Source of the DNA: Chlorobium sp.
GTDB lineage: Bacteria; Bacteroidota; Chlorobiia; Chlorobiales; Chlorobiaceae
DNA: 64,000 bases
Direction of reading: 5' to 3'
Assembly (NCBI GenBank): GCA_005843825.1
Contig: SZXX01000044.1
Location: forward strand, 1-64,000
The notes beneath the pieces are model-generated. The model searched no databases. It saw only the letters and a list, made by a program, of their open reading frames with translations, and was not told the DNA's origin. Positions 1 to 7,400 of the stretch are shown piece by piece. Position numbers and translations under genes: made by a program. How positions within the stretch are numbered: the first letter of the stretch is position 1; each line of letters begins with the position of its first letter.

Positions 1-1
1 A

Positions 2-586
2 TATAATATTAACATGGATAATAGCTTTGCGGTTTACCTTTCATCGGCTGATAATGTTCTGGGAAATTTAGTTGGCCAAGTTTACACTGAAGGGGTTAAC
101 TATTCTTGGCCGACCACGATTACCAATACAGTGGCTCTCAACAGTGGGACAAATTATTTACATGTTGTCGGGACAAATGTCGGTGGGCCCGCTGGTTTTC
201 TTGGATCTTTCCAGTTAACTGACGCTGGCTACAAATTTTCCAACGGCGGTAGCACTTTGGGAACCAATACAACAAATTGGACAGTGACTAATTCCCAACC
301 GAATCCTGGTACTTTCGCTACCCCGACAGTAACCCCAACATCTTATGGAGTGAACGGTATTGCTCCTTGGGGAGGTATGGGAATTCAACAACCAACTGCG
401 CAATGGATTTGGAGTAACGATACAGGAGCGAATGGAGGCTTTAACACAGTCTATTTTTCAACGAAAATTTCTGCTAACTCCCCCGCCCCCGAACCAAGCA
501 CCTACGCACTTATGGGGATTGGTGGGTTGCTTATAGCGTTCCGGATGAAGAATAAGGCTGGTATGGGATCAGCTTTCGCAGCTTAA
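2..586 (+). CDS. PEP-CTERM sorting domain protein, 5' end outside window
   Basis: Surface or exported protein of the PEP-CTERM class, which is processed by an exosortase at the inner membrane. The reading frame is open to the window edge (Y-N-I-N precedes the first visible Met at position 14) and no signal peptide is visible, so the true start lies upstream. The C-terminus shows the tripartite sorting signal: Pro-Glu-Pro (in APEPSTYALMG), a hydrophobic helix (MGIGGLLIAF) and a basic tail (RMKNK). The rest is Gly/Asn/Thr/Ser rich with no recognised catalytic domain. A GTNYLHV stretch recurs as GTNYLKV in the third PEP-CTERM protein downstream, which suggests related folds. No exosortase gene lies in the window. 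The class is clear; the function is unknown. Confidence 0.85.
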   Translation, partial: YNINMDNSFAVYLSSADNVLGNLVGQVYTEGVNYSWPTTITNTVALNSGTNYLHVVGTNVGGPAGFLGSFQLTDAGYKFSNGGSTLGTNTTNWTVTNSQPNPGTFATPTVTPTSYGVNGIAPWGGMGIQQPTAQWIWSNDTGANGGFNTVYFSTKISANSPAPEPSTYALMGIGGLLIAFRMKNKAGMGSAFAA

Positions 587-1127
587 CTTCTTTACTTCAG
601 CAAAGGCATACCCGAAGTTCCGCTTCGGATTTCTTTCGATCGTTATTCCCTAAGCCGATGTAATACCAAGCTTTTTGTATACCTAAAAATTCACCTCAAA
701 CCTCATGCAGAATAGAGTGTAAATCCTCCTCCTATTACTGGCCAGAAGGTTTGCGTACGATGAAACATTCTTCATCTTCTTGAGCTAGATCGGACAACCT
801 TACCGAGTAAAAAGATTCATCGTCTACCCAGAACGCGCTTATTGCCTCTGCCTTAAAGCATCTTCGCTCACACATAACAGAAAACCTATAGAGCTATCCT
901 TGGTCTTAATAGGGATCTCTCCATGCAATACAATCTCGTTCAACGAGACATAACTGTTACTATTGAGACAGGGTGAATTATAATGATACACTTTATCGCT
1001 ATTGATAAAACGGATAAACCAGAAATCGCAAACCTTTATTTTATATATCTAACACACTTTTTTAAAAGCAATAAAACATTATTTGCCATCTGCTTTCATA
1101 TATCATGACGCACTCTTATCAAGCTTT
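587..1127. other. intergenic stretch without a convincing gene
   Basis: About 540 bases between the first PEP-CTERM gene and the sigma-54-type promoter. Apart from the 46-aa minus-strand frame at 735-875 I see no coding signal, no RNA gene and no strong hairpin. The right part (about 960-1125) is AT-rich, as expected near a regulated promoter and possibly holding activator sites, but I could not identify an activator site. Confidence 0.4.
735..875 (-). CDS. possible 46-aa orphan ORF or gene remnant
   Basis: A short minus-strand frame beginning MCERRCFKAEAISAFWVDD and ending IVRKPSGQ-stop. Its composition looks coding: mixed charged and hydrophobic residues, Asp/Glu-rich, with an intact frame across 141 bases. 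No clear ribosome binding site precedes it, and an in-frame stop lies just upstream of the start. It sits alone between two PEP-CTERM genes on the opposite strand. I do not recognise the family. It may be the tail of a decayed gene. Confidence 0.3.
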   Translation of the reverse strand: MCERRCFKAEAISAFWVDDESFYSVRLSDLAQEDEECFIVRKPSGQ

Positions 1128-1143
1128 TGGTACGATAATTGCA
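1128..1143 (+). promoter_or_regulatory. sigma-54 (-24/-12) promoter of the PEP-CTERM gene at 1345
   Basis: The sequence TGGTACGATAATTGCA fits the RpoN consensus TGGYACR-N4-TTGCW at every specified base. The invariant GG (1129-1130) and GC (1141-1142) are separated by exactly 10 bases. Transcription would start near 1154, giving a leader of about 190 nt before the gene at 1345. PEP-CTERM/exosortase genes in several bacteria are known to be controlled by RpoN with PrsK/PrsR-type regulators; the regulator is not in this window. Confidence 0.65.
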
Positions 1144-1230
1144 CTCCAACTTTAATAAAAAGATAAAACAGTAGGTCATTTCAAACGCAAAATGAGACCG
1201 AGATGATTTTAGGGCAAGAAAAGTAGTTCA

Positions 1231-1323
1231 ATGAAAGTCCTCGATCTTGGTATATCAGATACAGCAGGCGTGACAATATCTGATTGTCTGTCGTTTAGAT
1301 CTGCTTTAAAATGCAAAAGATGA
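1231..1323 (+). other. short upstream ORF (30 codons) in the leader of the PEP-CTERM gene
   Basis: ATG at 1231 opens a 30-codon frame (MKVLDLGISDTAG... ending KCKR) that stops 21 bases before the next gene's start and lies entirely inside the predicted leader transcript. No good Shine-Dalgarno precedes it. It could be a chance frame or a leader peptide. Confidence 0.2.
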
Positions 1324-1344
1324 GCCCTTAAAGGGAGGCCTTTT

Positions 1345-2100
1345 ATGAAAACCATTTATGGAGTTAAACATCATATTATCGTTTTATTTGCTTTGGCGTT
1401 ACTGAGTATTCCTACGCCAGCAACGGCAGTTGTGTATAACATAGATTTTGGTGGCATAGCTGGATACAGAGATAATACAGGTGTGGTCACTGGGGATACT
1501 CAAGCATCTGAGTATTGGAATGTAGCAAAAGGGTCCCCTACAAATAATTTGGGACTTAAAGACTCAAATGGTCATCTCGCACCCCTTCCTGGCGTCGCTG
1601 TATCATATACACTTTCAGGCTTCTCAAGTATTAACCCAGCTAACAATTCTTTTTCGGGTACCGACGCATCAGTGATGGATTCATATATTTATTCTGTTAC
1701 GCCCAAGACTATAAATTTTAACGGCTTAGTTGCAGGACATACTTATGCCCTCTATGTATTTTCTCAGGCAGCGTCAACCTCAAGTGGCCAGCAATTATCA
1801 ATTGTAGCCAATGGAGTTTCCGCAAAAACAAATAAATCAATCGGAACGACTTCATCATTTGTCCAAGGATTGAATTATCTGGCTGTAAATGTTGTCGCAG
1901 ACAGTTACGGAAAGATTGGTATTACATACACACCTTACATTCTATCAGGAAGAACAAATCAAGGGGATGTCAATTCTATACAATTATCATCGACTGCTCA
2001 TGCTCCCGAGCCTGCGACTATAATCCTCTTAAGCATTGGCGGCATGCTAATTGCTTTTAGATTGAAGGGAAGCGTTTGCAAAGAGTCCATGGCAGACTGA
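1345..2100 (+). CDS. PEP-CTERM sorting domain protein
   Basis: A 251-aa exported protein. Residues 1 to about 28 form a signal peptide (basic N-terminus, hydrophobic core IIVLFALALL, then A-T-A). The C-terminus has the exosortase signal: Pro-Glu-Pro after a Ser/Thr/His/Ala linker, a hydrophobic helix (IILLSIGGMLIAF) and the basic R-L-K-G tail. The start is supported by a strong GGGAGG ribosome binding site about 7 bases upstream. The middle is Ser/Asn/Gly rich and shares a Y-x-LYV-x-x-Q...GQQL pattern with the next gene, so the two are paralogues. No enzymatic motif is seen. It is probably surface-exposed or secreted. Expression is likely RpoN-dependent through the site at 1128-1143. Confidence 0.88.
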   Translation: MKTIYGVKHHIIVLFALALLSIPTPATAVVYNIDFGGIAGYRDNTGVVTGDTQASEYWNVAKGSPTNNLGLKDSNGHLAPLPGVAVSYTLSGFSSINPANNSFSGTDASVMDSYIYSVTPKTINFNGLVAGHTYALYVFSQAASTSSGQQLSIVANGVSAKTNKSIGTTSSFVQGLNYLAVNVVADSYGKIGITYTPYILSGRTNQGDVNSIQLSSTAHAPEPATIILLSIGGMLIAFRLKGSVCKESMAD

Positions 2101-2134
2101 TCGGGCTTGTTAATCAAAGACGTTAACACTTTAG

Positions 2135-2150
2135 TTGGAATATTAATTAC
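2135..2150 (+). promoter_or_regulatory. degenerate -24/-12-like element before the third PEP-CTERM gene
   Basis: TTGGAATATTAATTAC resembles the site at 1128-1143, with GG-N10 followed by AC instead of GC. The -12 element therefore lacks the conserved G, so activity is doubtful. The downstream gene may simply be co-transcribed with its upstream paralogue, 101 bases away. Confidence 0.2.
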
Positions 2151-2201
2151 CGATTTATCATTACATTAATTTTTATAATAGGTTAGGTGTGTGGGGTGAT
2201 T

Positions 2202-2936
2202 ATGCATAATATACGTAGATTTTTATATGCAATCGTGTCAGTCGCCATGATTGCTCTAAGTACTCCTCTGCAGGCAAAAGCTGAGTTAATAAATATCCAG
2301 TTTGTTACTGAAGATAGTGGTCCCCCCGCTTATACAGGTCAAACTATAGCAGGAATACCTGGCTCTACCCCCTCATCCGTTTGGAATCAAGCAGTTGGTT
2401 TTAATGGTCAAATTAAGCCACTACAAAATTCATTTGGAACTGATATAAAGGATAGCTCTGTAACATTTCTTGGGGAAACGAGCACTGTGTTTTATGATAA
2501 TAGTAATTTTGTAGGCAGTCCTTACGAAAATTTGATGACTGGGTATATTTCCACTAACAAAGGCGCCTCCATGACTTTTACGGGGTTAAATGCTAATGCT
2601 AAATACGATTTGTATGTTTATACTCAGGGAAATACCGAAGGTCAACAATTACAAGTAGGGATCAACGGAGTAACTCAAAAATACACGAGTACATCGAACC
2701 TTAATCTTAATACATTCCAAGAGGGCACTAATTATCTAAAAGTACAAGTCCTAACAAATGGAAGTGGAGGATTCACATTGAACTATGTCCCTAAAAATAT
2801 AGCTGGTTTAAATGAAGGTATCATTAACGGCTTGTCATTATCCTCATCTGCGCCAGAGCCGTCCACTGTGGTTCTCGTTGGTATTGGTGGACTGTTGCTT
2901 GCATTTCGGTTAAGAAGGTCTCCGCTTCTAATTTAA
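2202..2936 (+). CDS. PEP-CTERM sorting domain protein (paralogue of the preceding gene)
   Basis: A 244-aa exported protein from the ATG at 2202, which follows a GGGGTG ribosome binding site. An in-frame GTG at 2187 would add five residues before the signal peptide and is less likely. Signal peptide: MHNIRRFLYAIVSV...PLQAKA. The C-terminus has Pro-Glu-Pro, a hydrophobic helix (VVLVGIGGLLLAF) and the basic RLRRS tail, the exosortase processing signal. The core pattern Y-DLYVYTQ ... GQQL ... GTNYLKV matches the neighbour at 1345, indicating tandem duplication. No catalytic motif is visible. The function is unknown beyond envelope or surface location. Confidence 0.87.
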   Translation: MHNIRRFLYAIVSVAMIALSTPLQAKAELINIQFVTEDSGPPAYTGQTIAGIPGSTPSSVWNQAVGFNGQIKPLQNSFGTDIKDSSVTFLGETSTVFYDNSNFVGSPYENLMTGYISTNKGASMTFTGLNANAKYDLYVYTQGNTEGQQLQVGINGVTQKYTSTSNLNLNTFQEGTNYLKVQVLTNGSGGFTLNYVPKNIAGLNEGIINGLSLSSSAPEPSTVVLVGIGGLLLAFRLRRSPLLI

Positions 2937-3116
2937 TTGCATACAAATTCAACCCACTTTCTGTCATTTTTTTTTCTCCCCTAAAACTTCTTCCTTCTGG
3001 CATGTAAATGTATACCGGAAATAGTTAAGTCCACATTACACCCCCGCTTGTTTATTACAGCATTCTCAGTTTGACGTTTGATGTACAAGCATTCAGCTTG
3101 AGTCGTTTAAAAAAAA

Positions 3117-3148
3117 TTGTATTTCGTTATCCTTCTTGCTATATAGCG
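3117..3148 (+). promoter_or_regulatory. mod operon promoter overlapped by a ModE-like operator
   Basis: A sigma-70 type promoter, TTGTAT (3117-3122), a 17-base spacer and TATATA (3140-3145), lies just before modD. Overlapping its -10 box is an imperfect dyad, CGTTAT(CCT)-TCTTGC-TATATAGCG at 3125-3148. Its 9-6-9 layout and right half-site resemble known ModE operators, so a molybdate-loaded repressor could block RNA polymerase here. The left half is imperfect. No modE gene is in the window. Confidence 0.5.
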
Positions 3149-3166
3149 TGAAATAAAAACACTTTC

Positions 3167-4039
3167 ATGCTGTATCAACTGCCCGACCGTGATATTGAGC
3201 GCTTTATCGAAGAGGATGTGCCTTACGGGGATCTAACCACATCACTGCTTGGCATTGGCTCTCTGAAAGGAGAAATAACGTTTTCAACCCGTCACTCAAC
3301 CGTTCTTTGCTGCACCGAAGAGGCTGCGCGTGTGCTTGAGCAGTGCGGGGCAACAGTGACCTGCTCTTTGGCGAGCGGTTCAGTGGTTAAAGCAGGTATT
3401 ACCATCCTTACGGCGACAGGGCCTGCGAGCAGCCTTCATGCTGGATGGAAAGTTGCCATGAACCTGCTGGAATATGCTTCAGGCATTGCCACAAGAACCA
3501 GAACAATAGTAACCCGGGCCAGGGAAATCAATCCTAGAATCAGTGTTGTGTCAACCCGGAAGTCTTTTCCCGGAACAAAAAAAATTGCCCTCAAGGCAAT
3601 CATGGCAGGTGGTGCGCTACCTCACAGGATTGGCCTTTCGGAGTCAATTCTTGTTTTCAGGCAGCATTCTATCTTTATGGGTGGACTGGACAGCTTTCTC
3701 GAAACCTTTGCCGAACTGAAAGCTAAAGCACCTGAACATACCATAATTGTAGAAGCCGAAAGTGCCGGAGAAGCCTTGAAGATTGCTCGGGCAGGTGTTG
3801 ACGTCGTTCAGATAGACAAGCTTACGCCAGATGAACTCTCAATAGTGGTTAAGGAGATCCGACTGGCAAGGCCGGGTATTATAATTTCGGCAGCCGGAGG
3901 CATCAATGCTGAAAATGCTGCCGCCTATGCTGAAACAGGTGTTGATATACTGGTACTCTCTTCAGTCTATTTCGGGAAGCCTGCAGACATCGGAGTCACT
4001 ATTCATCCTTATCCAGGCCCTGAAGAGCTGCTCGAGTGA
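3167..4039 (+). CDS. modD: ModD, molybdenum-locus NadC-like phosphoribosyltransferase
   Basis: A 290-aa protein of the ModD family, which shares the fold of nicotinate-nucleotide pyrophosphorylase (NadC) and is usually encoded with molybdate transporters; its exact reaction is not established. The N-terminus (IERFIEEDVPYGDLTTSLLG) is typical. The later segments STRKSFPGTKK and DVVQIDKL plus the Gly-rich AAGGI are the phosphate/PRPP-site features of the NadC fold. Its stop overlaps the modB start, so the genes are translationally coupled. It is the first gene of a three-gene operon and directly follows the ModE-like operator. Assigned from sequence character and context; NadC itself is less likely because of the mod neighbours. 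Confidence 0.82.
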   Translation: MLYQLPDRDIERFIEEDVPYGDLTTSLLGIGSLKGEITFSTRHSTVLCCTEEAARVLEQCGATVTCSLASGSVVKAGITILTATGPASSLHAGWKVAMNLLEYASGIATRTRTIVTRAREINPRISVVSTRKSFPGTKKIALKAIMAGGALPHRIGLSESILVFRQHSIFMGGLDSFLETFAELKAKAPEHTIIVEAESAGEALKIARAGVDVVQIDKLTPDELSIVVKEIRLARPGIIISAAGGINAENAAAYAETGVDILVLSSVYFGKPADIGVTIHPYPGPEELLE

Positions 4040-4725
4040 TGATACTTACAGCGGAAGATATAACAGCAATCGGGTTATCGCTTAAAGTTGCCCTGACCGC
4101 AACTGCCCTTGCACTGCCTGTCGGCTTTGCTGTTGCATGGCTGATTGTGTTCAAGCCTATGAAGGGAAAAGTATTGCTCGAAGTTCTCATTAATCTTCCG
4201 CTGACCCTGCCGCCGGTGGTCATAGGCTATTTTCTTCTGCTGCTGCTCGGTAAAAACGGCTGGCTGGGAAAGTTGCTGACAGCTTCTGGAATAGAGGTGA
4301 TTTTCACATGGAAAGCTGCAGTGATTGCCTCTGCTGTGGTTGGGTTTCCACTGCTTGTGCGCTCAATCCGTCTGGGAATGGAGTCAATCGACCAGCAGCT
4401 TATCGAGGCATCACGCAGCCTTGGCGCATCATGGTTTGACTCCCTCATAACAATCGTTTTACCTCTTTCCCTGAGAGGCATTATTGCTGGTTCATCGCTG
4501 ATGTTTGCAAGAAGCCTGGGGGAATTCGGAGCTACAATCATTGTAGCCGGCAATATTCCGGGGATAACACAAACCATTCCGTTGGCGATTTATGATTATG
4601 CCAGTTCGCCTTCAAGCACTACGATGGCCCTTTCGCTCTGCATAGTCTCGGTAGTTATTTCAGTTGCCGTGCTCTTTCTGCATGAGATACTGGGCAGACA
4701 ACTTGACAGGAGCAGTGGACTATGA
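4039..4725 (+). CDS. modB: molybdate ABC transporter permease ModB
   Basis: A 228-aa integral membrane permease of the ModB/CysW family. About five hydrophobic segments are visible, with a first helix near residues 10-35. The EAA-type coupling loop (EASRSLGASWFDSLITIVLP) that docks onto the ATPase is in the second half. I chose the ATG at 4039, overlapping the modD stop (TGATG); a GTG three bases earlier is also possible. Its stop overlaps the modC start by 4 bases. It would form the membrane channel that imports molybdate or tungstate with ModC and a periplasmic ModA; modA is not present here. Confidence 0.9.
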   Translation: MILTAEDITAIGLSLKVALTATALALPVGFAVAWLIVFKPMKGKVLLEVLINLPLTLPPVVIGYFLLLLLGKNGWLGKLLTASGIEVIFTWKAAVIASAVVGFPLLVRSIRLGMESIDQQLIEASRSLGASWFDSLITIVLPLSLRGIIAGSSLMFARSLGEFGATIIVAGNIPGITQTIPLAIYDYASSPSSTTMALSLCIVSVVISVAVLFLHEILGRQLDRSSGL

Positions 4726-5777
4726 AGCTGCATATAGAGGTTGGAAAAAAAATGGGTGATTTTTCCCTGCAGGTTAACACCGATATTTCAGGTGAACGGG
4801 TCGGCATTTTCGGACAATCCGGCAGTGGAAAATCAACACTTGTCCATCTTGTTACAGGGATGCTGCAACCGGATAGCGGTGAAATTTTTCTTGATGGCGA
4901 GTGCCTCTTCAGTAGCAGGCAAGGCATTAATCTTTCGCCTGAAAAACGGCGTATTGCTCTTGTTTTTCAACATGCAATGCTTTTTCCGCACCTTAGCGTC
5001 AATACTAACCTGTTATATGGATATAACCGATGCCGTCCGGAAAACAAACACATCAGACCGGAAGCACTTATTGATCTGCTTAAACTGCAGCCTCTCCTGG
5101 AGCGCAGGGTGCGAAATCTGTCCGGAGGTGAAAAACAACGTGTCGCACTCGGCCGGGCTGTTCTTGCCAACCCTCGCCTGCTTGTTATGGATGAACCTCT
5201 TGCCGCTCTTGATGACGCGCTGCGGTTCCAGGTTATTCCCTATCTCGTAAGTGTGGGTAAAGAGTTCAGTGTCCCCTACCTCTTTATATCGCATTCACTG
5301 ACAGAGATGCAGCTGATGACAGAGAAAGTGCTTGTTGTAGATAATGGCCGGGTGTCGGAAGAAACAACTCCTGAGCAGCTGGCTCGCAAGAGAATGGCAC
5401 AAAGCCAGAATGGTTATCTTAATTTTTTACGACTCACTGACCCTCTGCTTCAGAACGGTTTATTTGCCTATCCATGGGGAGAGAATACCCTCTTTATTTC
5501 AGATGGAACAGAGAATACAGAATCGCTGTTTGAACTCTCTTCACGCGAAATTATCCTCTTCAAAAAGCATCCGGAAGCAATCAGCGCCCGTAACCTGCTG
5601 GATTGCACGGTTACGGAAATGTTCAATTCAGATGGAAGAGTGGGCGTTGTTCTCGCTACACAGGGCAAAAAACTTGTAGCAGAAATTGTCCGTTCTGCCG
5701 CTGAAGAGCTGAACATCACGACAGGCTCCACTCTTTTTGCTGCCATCAAAGCCTCTTCGTTCAGAAGGCTTGGCTGA
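4722..5777 (+). CDS. modC: molybdate ABC transporter ATP-binding protein ModC
   Basis: A 351-aa ATPase that powers molybdate import, a normal length for ModC. Visible motifs are Walker A GQSGSGKST (about 31-39), a Q-loop in VFQHAMLFPHLSV (about Q83), the signature LSGGEKQR (133-140), Walker B LLVMDEP (153-159) and a switch His in SHSLTEM. The last roughly 70 residues form the MOP/TOBE-like oxyanion-binding domain that distinguishes ModC from other ABC ATPases. The ATG overlaps the modB stop by 4 bases. It is the last gene of modDBC. Confidence 0.9.
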   Translation: MKLHIEVGKKMGDFSLQVNTDISGERVGIFGQSGSGKSTLVHLVTGMLQPDSGEIFLDGECLFSSRQGINLSPEKRRIALVFQHAMLFPHLSVNTNLLYGYNRCRPENKHIRPEALIDLLKLQPLLERRVRNLSGGEKQRVALGRAVLANPRLLVMDEPLAALDDALRFQVIPYLVSVGKEFSVPYLFISHSLTEMQLMTEKVLVVDNGRVSEETTPEQLARKRMAQSQNGYLNFLRLTDPLLQNGLFAYPWGENTLFISDGTENTESLFELSSREIILFKKHPEAISARNLLDCTVTEMFNSDGRVGVVLATQGKKLVAEIVRSAAEELNITTGSTLFAAIKASSFRRLG

Positions 5778-5877
5778 GGGAGATGGCAAACAAAACTCAA
5801 CTCAACTTTTTATCCTGGATTTCCGTTTATTATTAGTAAATAAATATTGACTTTACCGTATAGTAATCCTTATCACC

Positions 5878-6615
5878 ATGGCACCTTCCGGCAAAAAAGT
5901 TTGTTTCATGACTGGAGCTACCGGTATCCTCGGAGGTGAAATTGCGCTTTCGGTGGCAGGGCAGGGGTACACGGTTTTCTTTACCTATAACTCTTCAGAA
6001 GAGAAGGCTGCCGAAACCCTTGAAAAAATTCGCTGGATAAGCCCTGAATCGCAGATGGTGCGTTGTGATGTTTCAAAACACAGCGACATTGTCGCTGCTT
6101 TTGCAGCTTTCCGACAGCATTTTGATCGTCTTGATCTTCTGATAGCCAGCGCATCAAATTTTTACAGTACTCCCCTGCTGGACGTTACGGAAGAAAACTG
6201 GGACAATCTGGTTGATACTAATTTGAAGGGAACATTCTTTACCATGCAGGAAGCGGTAAAGATTATGCAGAAACAGTCGATCATAGCCAGAATCATTACC
6301 ATAACCGATATTTCCGCAAATCTTATCTGGCGAAACTTTGCACCCTATACAGTTTCCAAGGCAGGGATTCAGCACCTGACAAAAATCTTTGCCAAAACGT
6401 GTGCGCCCGGTATTCTTATAAATTCCATTGCACCTGGAACGGTTACGATCAATCCTGAAAAAGAGATGGATACCGAGGCAGAGATGATCAAAAAAATACC
6501 GCTCAAGCGTCTGGGCGACCCGCTGGATATCATTAAAACCATCACGTTTCTTCTTGAAAGCGACTATATCACCGGTCAGGTTATCAGTGTTGACGGGGGA
6601 AGACTTCTTCAATAA
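5878..6615 (+). CDS. short-chain dehydrogenase with a pteridine-reductase-type active site
   Basis: A 245-aa Rossmann-fold NAD(P)-dependent reductase. The N-terminus has the cofactor loop TGATGILGG (12-20). The catalytic Tyr157 and Lys161 are in PYTVSKAG. The position 13 residues before the Tyr, usually Ser in classical SDRs, is Asp144 (TITDIS), giving the Asp-Tyr-Lys triad known from pteridine reductase PTR1/FolM. The [10 protein letters not shown] segment is also like the PTR1/FolM substrate loop. A dihydropteridine/dihydromonapterin or dihydrofolate reductase role is therefore a reasonable inference; FabG-like activity is the alternative. It lies about 100 bases after modC on the same strand. 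Confidence 0.8.
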   Translation: MAPSGKKVCFMTGATGILGGEIALSVAGQGYTVFFTYNSSEEKAAETLEKIRWISPESQMVRCDVSKHSDIVAAFAAFRQHFDRLDLLIASASNFYSTPLLDVTEENWDNLVDTNLKGTFFTMQEAVKIMQKQSIIARIITITDISANLIWRNFAPYTVSKAGIQHLTKIFAKTCAPGILINSIAPGTVTINPEKEMDTEAEMIKKIPLKRLGDPLDIIKTITFLLESDYITGQVISVDGGRLLQ

Positions 6616-6701
6616 GAGAGGGCGATGAAAAAGACCATTTTGTTTTTATATATTGTTTTTAGATCGGTTTAAAGAAATTCATCATAATCCTTGGAACTAT
6701 T

Positions 6702-6977
6702 ATGGAACAGGAAGTCCCGGTTATAATTCACGACCATGATCCCGTGAATCCGGTTAAGGAACCGCATAGCGAGACCTTCATTCCGGAACAGGTCAAAGAG
6801 ATAAGTGAAACCCTCTCGGAAGCTTTCTTGCGTTTCAAAGAGAGTGAATCGTATGATCTGCTTGTAAAAAGTGCAGATAAAGCAAAAGAGTTCATCGAAA
6901 AGAACCCTGTTCAGGCATTACTCTACACACTCGGCGCAGGTGCCTTTTTCGGGTTTTTGTTGAGAAAAAAGCGTTAA
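6702..6977 (+). CDS. small DUF883/YqjD-like membrane-anchored protein
   Basis: A 91-aa protein with an amphipathic helical middle (KEISETLSEAFLRF...) and a C-terminal segment ENPVQALLYTLGAGAFFGFLLRKKR. That ending (N-P-x-x-A, glycine-rich hydrophobic helix, terminal Arg/Lys cluster) is the hallmark of the ElaB/YqjD/DUF883 group, whose E. coli members anchor to the inner membrane by the C-terminus and bind ribosomes in stationary phase. Ribosome binding here is only an extrapolation. It is the first of three closely spaced small genes. Confidence 0.72.
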   Translation: MEQEVPVIIHDHDPVNPVKEPHSETFIPEQVKEISETLSEAFLRFKESESYDLLVKSADKAKEFIEKNPVQALLYTLGAGAFFGFLLRKKR

Positions 6978-6998
6978 CAGGCATTTATTGATGACCCT

Positions 6999-7400
6999 AT
7001 GATGAACCGCCCTAAGGAAAAGGTTCCGCCTCGACCGAATGAAAAAAGCAAACACACCGGAATCCATAAAATCCTTGATGATACAGCAACGTCTACCTAT
7101 CAAGACGTTATAGCAATAATAGAAGCGAAGATCGAACTGGTCAAAATTGAGTTGACTGAAAAGATTTCGCTTGTTTCTGCTGTTGTGATACTTGGCGTTA
7201 TATTGATTATCGGCATTGCCTACCTTATCACAACCTTTGCATTGCTCACAGGAGAGCTGCTTGGGCATCCTTTTCTCGGCTATCTTATCGTAAGCCTTAT
7301 TTTTCTTTCATGCTTTGTGTTCTTCACGAAACTCAAACCCTTGCTTCTGAAGGACCTGCTCCAAAAAATTTTCTTATCGGTCAATGACTACAAAAAATGA
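6999..7400 (+). CDS. YqjE-like / phage-holin superfamily membrane protein
   Basis: A 133-aa protein with a polar N-terminus, an amphipathic helix (YQDVIAIIEAKIELVKIEL) and two hydrophobic helices separated by a short turn (VVILGVILIIGIAYLITTFALL and LGYLIVSLIFLSCFVFF). This is the layout of the Holin-X/YqjE family, which commonly neighbours YqjD-like genes. Its 3' end overlaps the next gene by 17 bases, indicating coupling. The function is not established; it is probably an inner-membrane partner of the flanking small proteins. Confidence 0.72.
   Translation: MMNRPKEKVPPRPNEKSKHTGIHKILDDTATSTYQDVIAIIEAKIELVKIELTEKISLVSAVVILGVILIIGIAYLITTFALLTGELLGHPFLGYLIVSLIFLSCFVFFTKLKPLLLKDLLQKIFLSVNDYKK

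Noticed and set aside
2135-2150. Second sigma-54 promoter before the third PEP-CTERM gene
   Set aside because: The -12 element has AC in place of the invariant GC, so I list it only as a weak element.
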